A stretch of 64,000 nucleotides of DNA, taken from Pseudomonadota bacterium (GTDB lineage: Bacteria > Myxococcota_A > UBA796 > CAJQPC01). The notes below the pieces were generated by a model. The model saw only the letters and a list, made by a program, of their open reading frames with translations, was not told the origin of the DNA and made no database searches. The position numbers were made by a program, and so were the translations under genes. Each line of letters begins with the position of its first letter. Position 1 is the stretch's first letter. The DNA lies in NCBI GenBank assembly GCA_024228935.1, contig JAAESX010000022.1, positions 29,544 through 93,543 on the forward strand, read 5' to 3'. Positions 1-8,200 of this stretch are shown piece by piece.

Positions 1-290
1 ACCCGGCCGAGGCCCTGGAGGACGACGCCGCCGTCCTTGCGCTCGACGATCTTGGCGAGCGTGGCGACGGGGAGGAGGTCGGACGGCATGGGCTCGGCGA
101 CGGGCTCACGCTGCACCGCGACGAGGAGGAGACCATCGGGGGCGGTGTCGAGCGCCGAGCTGGACAGCTTCCGACCCACACCGAAGCGCTGGATGGTCCC
201 GGGGAGGAGGACGCCACGTCGGAGCGGGACGACGGGCAGGCGAGCGGGGAGGAGATCGGGGACGCGGAAGTCGAGGTGGATGCGGGACAT
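1..290 (-). CDS. lon: Lon protease, N-terminal substrate-binding domain (partial)
   Basis: The first 96 residues are visible and the frame stays open to the window edge, so the rest of the protein lies outside. The protein begins MSRIHLDFRVPDL, followed by a region with the LPVVPLRRGVLLPGT pattern typical of the LON substrate-binding domain at the start of ATP-dependent Lon proteases. The family degrades misfolded and regulatory cytoplasmic proteins. A stand-alone LON-domain protein of about 200 residues is the alternative, and the window cannot tell the two apart. The ATG at 290 is the only sensible start. A repeat array begins about 150 bases upstream. Confidence 0.72.
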   Translation of the reverse strand, partial: MSRIHLDFRVPDLLPARLPVVPLRRGVLLPGTIQRFGVGRKLSSSALDTAPDGLLLVAVQREPVAEPMPSDLLPVATLAKIVERKDGGVVLQGLGR

Positions 291-438
291 AGCGGTGCCT
301 CACGGGCCGCGAAGGGCCCGTCGTCAGGGGTTCCTCCGGGCGGCGTGCTGGTCTGCGGCCCGGATGCAGGAAGACTGAGCACATCACTCAGGAGCGTCAA
401 GGGGTCGGGCAACATTCATGGTGTGAATGTTTGTCTCG

Positions 439-640
439 AGCCTGGACTGGCGGATCTGGCAGTTGGGTGCGAACTGCGCAGATCGCGCAGTTGGGTGCGA
501 ACTGCGTGAATCGCGCAGTTCAGCTCGGATCAGGGGTTGATCGAGGCTGGACTTCCGGATCTGGGCAGTTGGGTGCGAACTGCGCAGACCGCGCAGTTGG
601 GTGCGAACTGCGTGAATCGCGCAGTTCAGCTCGGATCAGG
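439..640. repeat. Intergenic array of four short hairpin repeats in two tandem units
   Basis: Two direct copies of about 98 bp (439-534 and 543-640) are nearly identical. Each holds two inverted repeats with arms CGCAGTT and AACTGCG (or one base shorter) around the constant spacer GGGTGCG. The hairpins lie at 459-477, 486-506, 565-583 and 592-612. Each large copy ends in a half-site CGCAGTTC followed by AGCTCGGATCAGG. The array fills most of the 362-bp gap between lon and the DUF2786 gene. No coding feature is seen in the gap. Its role is unknown. Confidence 0.9.
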
Positions 641-652
641 CGTCAAGCGACC

Positions 653-1303
653 TCAGCCCTCCACCGCATCCACCATCGGGATCCGGTACCCGGCCTGGTA
701 CCCCTTCGCGTCATACCGAAACCCGAAGGGGGGCTCCGGGGCCAGCTTGTGGCCGCGGTTCTCCATCCAGTCCCCGAGTCCGCGGGCCGACTGGCGAACC
801 AGCGCCGTGGACTCCTCGGGCTCGATGCCTCGCAGCTGCTCGAAGCGAAGTCGCAGCGCCAGGAGCGCCGACTGGCAGAAGTCGCGGGTTCGGCGGATGC
901 CATCGGGATCGTCGCCCCGGAGCTGCAGGTCGACCATGAACGCGGCCCGCTCCATGGTGACCTGCCGGAGCAGGACCAGGAACAGGTACTCGGCGATCTC
1001 CACGGCGCTCTTGCGGCCGTACAGGCTCGCGGCGTTGCCTGTCCGGCTCCAGCCCGCGATGCACTCACAGTGCTGGGCCACCATCGACAACAGCTGACGG
1101 CGCCAGTGGGCTCGACCGGCCAGATCCAGCGGTCGGCGATCGAATGGATCGACCGCATCGCGCTCGTCGGCCTGCAGCTGCGCGAGCTCGATGCTGTGCT
1201 CGACCATCAGCTGGCGAGCCATCCGCATGGCGCTCTCGCCCTCGGGTGTTCCCGCCTGGTCTCCGGCGAGTGCGACGAGCTTCTTGATCCGTTCGATGGC
1301 CAT
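653..1303 (-). CDS. DUF2786-type protein
   Basis: A 216-residue soluble protein. Its N-terminus MAIERIKKLVALAGDQAGTP, followed by a GESAMRMARQLMVEH stretch, matches the pattern of the DUF2786 domain (a short helical region found in phage and bacterial proteins of unknown function). The remainder is helical with an RRTRDF segment and no recognised catalytic motif. The frame is open further upstream, but the start at 1303 is chosen because an AGGAGG Shine-Dalgarno lies just ahead of that ATG and homology begins there. It stands alone between a repeat array and a divergent small membrane protein gene. Function not assigned. Confidence 0.72.
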   Translation of the reverse strand: MAIERIKKLVALAGDQAGTPEGESAMRMARQLMVEHSIELAQLQADERDAVDPFDRRPLDLAGRAHWRRQLLSMVAQHCECIAGWSRTGNAASLYGRKSAVEIAEYLFLVLLRQVTMERAAFMVDLQLRGDDPDGIRRTRDFCQSALLALRLRFEQLRGIEPEESTALVRQSARGLGDWMENRGHKLAPEPPFGFRYDAKGYQAGYRIPMVDAVEG

Positions 1304-1400
1304 GCAGCGCCCTCCTGTGGGGGGCGACCCCGGGGTCTCTTCACGGTTCCCGTTCGAGCCCGTGCCTGACAAGCGATTTGCACGTGAATAGGAGATGAAG

Positions 1401-1739
1401 ATGAGCGACACCCCCAAGAAGACCCCGATGGAGCGACTCGGCGAGCTCAAGGCCAAGCTGCAGGAGGGCCTCGAGAAGTACGGGCCCATCGCCGCCATCG
1501 TCTGGTTCACGCTCTTCTTCGGGACCTGGGGTGGCATCTACATCGCGCTGAACGCCGGCGTGGACATGATCGGCGTGTTCGCCGAGTACGGCATCGACAT
1601 GGACGGAGCGGCCGGCACAACGGGTCTCGTGATGGTGGCGTACGCGCTGTCACAGGTGACCAAGCCCATCCGCATCGTCGCTTTCCTGGCGCTCACACCG
1701 CCGATCGCTCACTGGTGGACTCGCCGGAAGCGTGCTTAG
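1401..1739 (+). CDS. DUF1279-like small membrane protein
   Basis: A 112-residue protein. An N-terminal amphipathic lysine-rich helix (residues about 5-28, KLQEGLEKYGPIA) leads into a hydrophobic segment WFTLFFGTWGGIYIALNAG, then a second segment near the C-terminus (VAFLALTPPIAHWW) and a basic tail RRKRA. This order is that of DUF1279/FAM210-type proteins, small membrane proteins of poorly known function. The ATG at 1401 is preferred over 1395 because GGAG at 1391-1394 is then at normal spacing. A SHOCT-domain gene follows after 25 bases on the same strand and may be co-transcribed. Confidence 0.7.
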   Translation: MSDTPKKTPMERLGELKAKLQEGLEKYGPIAAIVWFTLFFGTWGGIYIALNAGVDMIGVFAEYGIDMDGAAGTTGLVMVAYALSQVTKPIRIVAFLALTPPIAHWWTRRKRA

Positions 1740-1764
1740 GTCTGAACGGACCATAGGAGTTCAA

Positions 1765-2106
1765 ATGGGCGTCTTCGACCGCATCGGCAACCTCGGCAAG
1801 GGCATGATCGGCATCATGAAGTCCGGCGGCTCGGCCGACCAGGAGCGAGCCGATGAGGCGCTCGACGACGAGCTCGAGAAGCTGCGCGCCATCAAGGCCA
1901 AGGCCCAGGTGAAGAAGGCCCGGCCGGCCGCCGCGCCGAAGAACGAGGATGCGCTCGCGCAGCTCAAGCGGCTGCACGCCAGCGGACTGCTGACCGACGA
2001 GGAGTACGCGGCCAAGGTCGCTGCGGCCTCGGGGCTGATGGGTGCCTCGGACGAGCCGGACAGCGCCCCTGACGGCGACCCGCCTCGCGTGAAGAAGACG
2101 CTCTAG
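1765..2106 (+). CDS. Small SHOCT-domain protein
   Basis: A 113-residue hydrophilic protein. The central part is lysine/alanine-rich and probably helical. Residues about 62-90 (LAQLKRLHASGLLTDEEYAA and following) match the SHOCT motif, a short C-terminal domain with the pattern L..L..L...G.iteeEf...K that is often appended to oligomeric or membrane-associated proteins. The ATG at 1765 has GGAG eight bases upstream (1756-1759 region). It follows the DUF1279-like gene closely and probably forms a two-gene unit with it. Function unknown. A repeat array begins directly after its stop. Confidence 0.7.
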   Translation: MGVFDRIGNLGKGMIGIMKSGGSADQERADEALDDELEKLRAIKAKAQVKKARPAAAPKNEDALAQLKRLHASGLLTDEEYAAKVAAASGLMGASDEPDSAPDGDPPRVKKTL

Positions 2107-2111
2107 GTCGG

Positions 2112-2397
2112 CCAAGGGTCGAAGCTCGCACCCTGAGGACTGGAGTTGCGGTCCCCCCAAGGGTCGAAGCTCGCACCCTGAGGACTGGAGTTGCGGTCCT
2201 CCCAAGGGTCGAAACTCGCATCCTGAGGGCGAGGACTGGAGTTGTGGTCCCCCCAAGGGTCGGAACTCGCATCCTGACGGCGAGGAGTGGAGTTGCGGTC
2301 CCCCCAACGGTCGGAACTCGCATCCTGACGGCGAGGTCCGGCCATCCGGGGGCCCCACCCCCCAGAACTCGCATCCTGACCGCGAGCGCTGGACCCA
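2112..2397. repeat. Tandem array of 45/51-bp intergenic repeats
   Basis: Five clear copies begin at about 2112, 2157, 2202, 2253 and 2304 (periods 45, 45, 51 and 51 bp), with a degraded sixth at about 2361-2397. The shared core on the plus strand is CCAAGGGTCGAAGCTCGC, then CCCTGA, then a GGAGTTGCGGTCC segment; the 51-bp form has an extra CGGCGA. Minus-strand frames stay open because both periods are multiples of three. Base composition and low-complexity translation argue for non-coding repeats. The array fills the gap between the SHOCT gene and the next minus-strand gene. Confidence 0.88.
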
Positions 2398-2412
2398 CGG
2401 CCCTGCCGGCCA

Positions 2413-2739
2413 TCACCCCTCGCTGAACAACCCCACGAACCAGGTCACCGCGGCGACGAGCGCACAGCTCAGCGTGCCGATGAGCACGACGACCCCGACC
2501 TCGGGCGCGAGCATGAACGCCGGCCAGACCGCCATCACACCGACCCACGTGCCCACCGCCGCGCCGCCCTGGAGCGCCCCCGTGAACTTGCTCACGCTGA
2601 GGCTCTTGCGGCCCGCGATGTAGGCCGCGTCGTCCGGATCCTTGGGATCGAGGAGATCGGCCCACGGGTGCCTGTCGCACTCGCCATGGACCCGACGACC
2701 ACACACGTCGCAGATGCGGGGGGACACCAGGGCTTCCAT
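2413..2739 (-). CDS. Small membrane protein with an N-terminal zinc-finger-like motif
   Basis: A 108-residue protein. Residues 9-23 carry ICDVCGRRVHGECDRH, a C-x2-C...C-x2-H arrangement that could bind a metal. Two hydrophobic segments follow (about residues 57-78 and 80-103), so the N-terminus is probably a cytoplasmic metal-binding knob on a two-helix membrane anchor. I do not recognise the family. It is transcribed towards the repeat array and divergently from the HAD phosphatase gene. Codon use resembles the neighbouring genes, which supports coding. Confidence 0.62.
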   Translation of the reverse strand: MEALVSPRICDVCGRRVHGECDRHPWADLLDPKDPDDAAYIAGRKSLSVSKFTGALQGGAAVGTWVGVMAVWPAFMLAPEVGVVVLIGTLSCALVAAVTWFVGLFSEG

Positions 2740-2918
2740 ACGAGAAGCGTAAGCACCCAGAACCCTTGGAACTCGGGATCCGGATTGGTCGAACCATCAG
2801 GCCAATGACTCGGCAGTGCGAAACCGACTTCGCACCCGAAAGCACTTTGTCCAGCTACCGCGCGGGTTTGCGGCGTTTTCAGAGAGGGTTAGGAGCGCGC
2901 CTCTCTGGAGACGACACC

Positions 2919-3617
2919 ATGAGTGCAGCCGCGTATTTCGACGTCGACGGCACGCTGGTCGGGACGAACCTGCTTCACCCGACGGCGATGTACCTCGTGA
3001 ACCAGCCCTCGGTGGTCCAGTCCGCCCAGCGCCTCGGTCGCGCCCTGCTGAACGGCCCGATGATGGCCTTCGCCGAGATGCGTGACCGGCGGATGTTCAA
3101 CGAGATGCTGTTCAGCCACTTCCGAGGCATGTCCGAGGACCGCATGGTCCTCCTGTCCCAGGAGGTCTACGACTCGGTCGTCAAGCCGCGCATCTTCGCC
3201 GGCGCCCAGGACCTGGTCGACAAGTGCAAGGAAGCGGGACTCCGGGTCGTGCTCATCACGGGCTCGCTCGACCACACGATCGAGCCGCTGGCCCGTGACC
3301 TCGGCATCCCCGTCGAGGACATCATCAGCAACCGCCTCGAGTTCAAGGACCTCATCGCCACCGGCAAGCTTCGCCGGCCGGTCGTCGCAGGTCCGACGAA
3401 GGCGCGCCTCATCGTCGACGACGCTCGCATCCACGGCCACGACCTGGCCCACTCCCATGCCTACAGCGACAGCTACTCGGACGTCCCGATGCTGTCGGTG
3501 GTCGGCCACCCCCACTGCATCAATCCCGACAAGAGCCTGCGCCGTCTCGCCCATGCGTACGACTGGCCCATCTTGGACATCGACCGGCCGGCTCGCGAGA
3601 GCCGGGTCCGGAACTAG
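2919..3617 (+). CDS. HAD-IB family phosphatase of the lipid cluster
   Basis: A 232-residue protein. Motif I is DVDGTL (nucleophile Asp8, general acid Asp10). Motif II is ITGS near residue 112, a Lys in GPTKARLI follows, and motif III/IV is SDSYSDVPML near residue 185. This is the SerB-like HAD subfamily IB, which removes phosphate from small molecules or lipid precursors. The open frame begins earlier, but the ATG at 2919 follows a GGAG and starts exactly at the HAD fold. It is 14 bases upstream of the LarA-like gene, so it is probably the first gene of the lipid operon. A role on a glycerol-phosphate or lysophosphatidate intermediate is inferred from context. Confidence 0.85.
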   Translation: MSAAAYFDVDGTLVGTNLLHPTAMYLVNQPSVVQSAQRLGRALLNGPMMAFAEMRDRRMFNEMLFSHFRGMSEDRMVLLSQEVYDSVVKPRIFAGAQDLVDKCKEAGLRVVLITGSLDHTIEPLARDLGIPVEDIISNRLEFKDLIATGKLRRPVVAGPTKARLIVDDARIHGHDLAHSHAYSDSYSDVPMLSVVGHPHCINPDKSLRRLAHAYDWPILDIDRPARESRVRN

Positions 3618-3631
3618 CGGAGCCCCCTGAC

Positions 3632-5236
3632 ATGGCGAACACCGACCACCCCTGCGTCGTCACCATCGACCACCGCTCCAAGCCGCGGACCCTCTTCTTC
3701 GGGGACCAGCTGATGGAGGTCAACCTCCCCGTCGGCACCCGGGTCATCTACCCGAAGAAGCCGCTGCAGCCGCTGAACGACGTGCGTGCCGCCGTCCGCT
3801 ACGCGCTGAGCCACCCGCTCAACGACGAGCCGCTCTACGCGAAGCTCAAGCCGGGCATGAAGGTGACCATCGCGGTCGACGACCTGTCGATGCCGCTGCC
3901 GCCGATGAAGCGCCCGGACATCCGCCAGATCCAGGTCGAGTGCGTGCTCGAGTTGCTGCGCGACTACGCGGTCACCGACATCGAGATCATCATCGCGACC
4001 GCGTTCCACCGGCCGATGACCGAGGCCGAGATCCGCCACCAGGTGGGCGACGCGGTCGTCGACGAGTTCTGGCCGGACCGGCTCTACAACCACGACGCCG
4101 AGAAGCCCGGGGGCCTCACCTACCTGGGCACCACCGACGCCGGCATCGACGTCGAGATCAACGCCCGCGCGGCCGCCAGCGACCTGGTCATCTACTGCAA
4201 CCTGACGTTCGTCCCGATGAACGGCGGGCACAAGAGCCTGGGAACGGGCCTGGTCGGCTACTCGACGCTGAAGAAGCACCACAACCCGGCGACCATCCGC
4301 AAGACCAAGACCTACATGGACCCGAAGAACAGCCACCTGGCCGACAAGATGGTCCAGGTCGGCAAGCTCATCCAGTCCAAGGTGAACGTCTTCCACATCG
4401 AGTCGACCGTCAACAACCGGATGTTCGACAAGCCGCTCGAGTTCCTGGGCAAGAATGAGGACGACCTCTCCGGCGCCGAGCAGTTCGCGTCCAAGGCGCT
4501 GCTCCGCTCGCTCAAGGTCATGCCGCAGCCCGCCCGCCAGGCCATCTTCGAGAAGGTCCCGGCCCCCTACGGCGTCATCGGCGTCTGGGCCGGCGAGTGC
4601 GAGGCGGTGCATCAGGCCTGCCTCGAGAAGTGCTACGAGCAGCTCCTCGTGCCCATCGAGGGACAGGCCGACGTCGGCGTCTTCCCCATCCCCTACATCA
4701 GTCCGTACAACGTGGCCGCGTACCTGAACCCGCTGCTCGTCAGCGTCATGGCCGAGGGGTACCTCTTCAACCTCGCCAAGAACGCCCCCATCGTGAAGAA
4801 GGGCGGCACGGCCATCATCCTGCACCCGTGCACGGACAAGTTCGACCGCGAGCAGCACGCCGCGTACGTCGAGTTCTTCCACAAGCTCCTGCCCAAGACC
4901 CGGGACGCGATGGAGCTGCACAAGCAGTTCGAGGGCGAGTACGCGCGGCACCCCGGCTACATCCAGATGTACCGGACGGGCAACGCCTACCACCCCGCTC
5001 ACCCCTTCTACATGTGGTACTGGGGCGAGAACGGCCGGCAGCACTACGGCCGCGTCATCGTGGTCGGCGCCGACAACGAGTACGTGCCCGGCATCCTGGG
5101 CTACGAGACGGCCCCGACGGTCGAAGAGGCCCTCCGAATGGCCCGCGAGGACCACGGCCCGGACCCGAGCATCACCTGCTTCCGCATCGCCCCGATGGTC
5201 ATGGCGGACGTGAAGGTGACCGAGGAGGCCGAATGA
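3632..5236 (+). CDS. LarA-like (nickel-dependent lactate racemase superfamily) protein
   Basis: A 534-residue protein whose N-terminal half matches the LarA/DUF2088 domain: an early VAVDDLS-type strand, IATAFHRPMTEAEI (His-containing loop), then DAGIDVEINARAAASDLVIYC and a glycine-rich MNGGHKSLGTGLVGY with nearby HH. In LarA proteins such residues hold the nickel pincer cofactor. Whether this member binds it, or is an enzyme on a hydroxy acid or a glycerol derivative, cannot be read from sequence. It is longer than LarA (about 420 residues), with an added C-terminal part. Its stop overlaps the start of the multidomain gene (ATGA), indicating translational coupling. Confidence 0.8.
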   Translation: MANTDHPCVVTIDHRSKPRTLFFGDQLMEVNLPVGTRVIYPKKPLQPLNDVRAAVRYALSHPLNDEPLYAKLKPGMKVTIAVDDLSMPLPPMKRPDIRQIQVECVLELLRDYAVTDIEIIIATAFHRPMTEAEIRHQVGDAVVDEFWPDRLYNHDAEKPGGLTYLGTTDAGIDVEINARAAASDLVIYCNLTFVPMNGGHKSLGTGLVGYSTLKKHHNPATIRKTKTYMDPKNSHLADKMVQVGKLIQSKVNVFHIESTVNNRMFDKPLEFLGKNEDDLSGAEQFASKALLRSLKVMPQPARQAIFEKVPAPYGVIGVWAGECEAVHQACLEKCYEQLLVPIEGQADVGVFPIPYISPYNVAAYLNPLLVSVMAEGYLFNLAKNAPIVKKGGTAIILHPCTDKFDREQHAAYVEFFHKLLPKTRDAMELHKQFEGEYARHPGYIQMYRTGNAYHPAHPFYMWYWGENGRQHYGRVIVVGADNEYVPGILGYETAPTVEEALRMAREDHGPDPSITCFRIAPMVMADVKVTEEAE

Positions 5237-8200
5237 GCAAGGGCTCCCTCTCCGTCGGCGACCAGCTCGCCGGCAAGCGCCTGCTCGTCATGGGCGGCAC
5301 GGGCTTCCTCGGGAAGGTCTGGCTGTCGATGGTGCTCAAGCGCTTCCGCATGGTCGAGCACATCTACCTGGTGTGCCGCGTCCGGAAGAACCGCGACGGC
5401 TCGATCCGCCAGGACTCCGAGGCCCGCTTCTGGGCCGAGGTCGCCACCAGCCCGACCATGGACCCGCTGCGTGACGAGCTCGGTCAGGTCGCGTTCGAAG
5501 CGCTCATGCGCGAGAAGATCACGGCCATCGCCGGCGACGTGTCCGAGCCCTTCGCGGGCGTGACCGAGGAGCTCCGCGACGAGATCCGCGGCAGCGTCCA
5601 CGCCGTCGTCAACAGCGCCGGCATCGTCGACTTCCAGCCGCCGCTCGACTACGCGCTGAACGCCAACGCGTTCGGCATGCAGAACCTCATCCAGCTCTGC
5701 GAGGACCTGGGTCCCCAGTGCCGGATGCTGCACACCTCGACCTGCTACGTCGCTGGCGACCGCACCGGTCAGGTCGATGAGGTCGATCCGCTCGACTACC
5801 CGTTCCCGAAGGCCGACGAGCTGGACGTGAACCACTGGTCCCCCCAGCGGGAGATCGACGAGTGCCTCGACATGGTCGAGCACGTCCGCCACCGGTCCAA
5901 CGACGCCTACCGCCAGTCCGAGTTCCTGGACGCCGCGAAGCAGAACCTGCGCGACAAGGGCGAGCCCGCGCGTGGCTCGGCGCTCAAGGACGAGCTCGAG
6001 AAGGTGAAGCGGAAGTTCGTCGAGGAGCGCCTCCGCGACGACGGCACCGAGCGCGCCAAGTTCTGGGGCTGGCACAACACGTACACGTACACGAAGTCCA
6101 TCGGCGAGCAGCTGCTCTGCACGTCCGGAGTGACCTTCACCATCGTGCGTCCAGCGGTCATCGAGTCGGCTGTCGGCTACCCGCGCGTCGGCTGGTGCGA
6201 GGGCATCAACACCAGCGCGCCGCTCATCTACCTCGCGATGCAGGGGCCCATCAGCTACCCGACGATGCCGGATGCCGTGCTCGACGTCATCCCCGTCGAC
6301 ATGGTCGCCGCGGGCATGATCCTGGGTCTCGCCGAGCTCCTCGAGGGGACCCACGACGTGGTCTACCAGCTCGGTAGCAGTGACACGTCGCCTCTGAGCG
6401 TTCCGCGTCTGATCGAGCTCGTCGGACTCTGGAAGCGCCGCTATCGCCTCGACGATGGAGCCGACGGTCCTGTCGTGGACTGGATCCAGTCCCGCATCGA
6501 GCCGCTCCCGACGTCGGTCGACGCGTACCGAAACCGCGGCCCGAAGTACATCTCCGGCTGGCTCGAGAAGGGCAGCGGGATGGTGAAGAGCATCGGGGGG
6601 CCGCTGGCCGCCTTCACGGGGCCCGCCTCGACCCAGCTGAAGGGCCTGGCGAAGAACCTGGACATCAGCTCGCGCATCATCGACCAGTTCGTGCCGTTCA
6701 TCGCGACGCACAACTACCGGTTCTCCTGCGCCAACACGCGCGGCGCCTTCGACCGCCTGTCGCCCGAAGAGCAGGCGCTGGTCCCGTGGCACCCCGAGAC
6801 CATCGACTGGCGTCACTACATCACCGAGGTCCACGCGCCCGGCATCCGCGAGAACGTCGCGCCCGAGATCGACGCCAAGCTGCAGAAGGAGGCCAAGCCT
6901 CTCCGCAAGCACGACACGCTGCTCGACCTGTTGGACGAGATCGCCGAGCGCCACGAGCTGGCTCCGGCCTTGCTCCGCGCCCACGACGACGGCTTCGCGC
7001 GCATCAGCTTCCAGCAGATGCAGGACCTGTCGTCCTCGGTCGCCGTCCGCCTCGTGGCTGCCGGTCTGAAGCCGGGGGCCCGCGTGCTCATCTCGGGTGC
7101 CAACCACCCGGACTGGCCCATCAGCTACTTCGGCATCCTGAAGGCCGGCGGCATCGCTGTGCCCGTGGATCCCGCGATGATGCCCGAGCAAGTGGCGAAC
7201 ATCGTGGACGTCGCCGAGGTCCGGATGAACCTGGTCGACGCCGAAGCGCGTGAGACCTTCGGCGAGGCGCTCAAGGGCACCATCCTGGACCTGAACGAGG
7301 TCGCCGACCGCGGCCCCACCGGCCCCTTGCCGGAGATCGAGCGGGACCCGAACGCCGTCGCGAGCATCCTGTTCACGTCGGGCACGACGGGCCTGCCCAA
7401 GGGCGTCATGCTCACGCACGAGAACTTCACGTCGCTGCTCGCCAGCCTGGGGAAGATCTTCCCGCTGCGCGAGTCCGACCGGGTGCTCAGCGTGCTGCCG
7501 CTGCACCACACGTTCGAGTTCAGCTGTGGACTCCTGTTGCCGCTCTCGCGTGGCGCTCGGGTCATCTACCTGGACGAGATCGACGGCGAGCGCCTGAGCT
7601 GGGGCCTCAAGGAAGGCAAGGTCACCGGCATGGTCGGTGTGCCGGCCCTCTGGCAGCTGCTCGAGCGTCGCATCCGCGGTCAGGTCTCGGACAAGGGCCC
7701 GCTCTTCGAGAGCGGCTTCGACGCCGGCCTCGCACTGAACCGCTGGATCGGCAAGACCACGGGGCTTGACGTCGGCAAGCTGTTCTTCGGCCAGGTCCAC
7801 GACCGGCTGGGCGGAAACATCCGCTTCCTCATCAGTGGCGCCGCGGCGCTGCCGAAGGAGACCCAGGAGCTGTTCAAGGGACTCGGCCTGCACCTGGCCG
7901 AGGGCTACGGCCTGACCGAAGCCGCTCCGGTGCTCACCGTCGCCAAGGGCAAGCCCGGCGCGAAGGCGGGCCATGTCGGCAAGCCCATCCCCGGCGTGAA
8001 GATCAAGGTCGTCAACAAGGACAAGGACGGCGTCGGCGAGGTCTGGGCCAAGGGCCCCAACGTCATGTACGGCTACTACGGCAACGAGAAGGCCACCCAG
8101 GAGACGCTCGACGCGGACGGCTGGCTGCACACCGGCGACCTCGGCAAGATCGACCACGCCGGACGGCTCACCATCATGGGTCGCGCCAAGGAGGTCGTGG

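Noticed and set aside
439..640. CRISPR array
   Set aside because: Only four hairpins, spacing alternates between 27 and 79 bp, the intervening sequences are themselves repeated, and no cas genes are present.
2103..2345. Open minus-strand frame of 80 residues across the 45/51-bp repeats
   Set aside because: Other minus-strand frames are equally open there, the product is a pure repeat of QDASSDPWGDRNSS type, and there is no ribosome site or conserved context.
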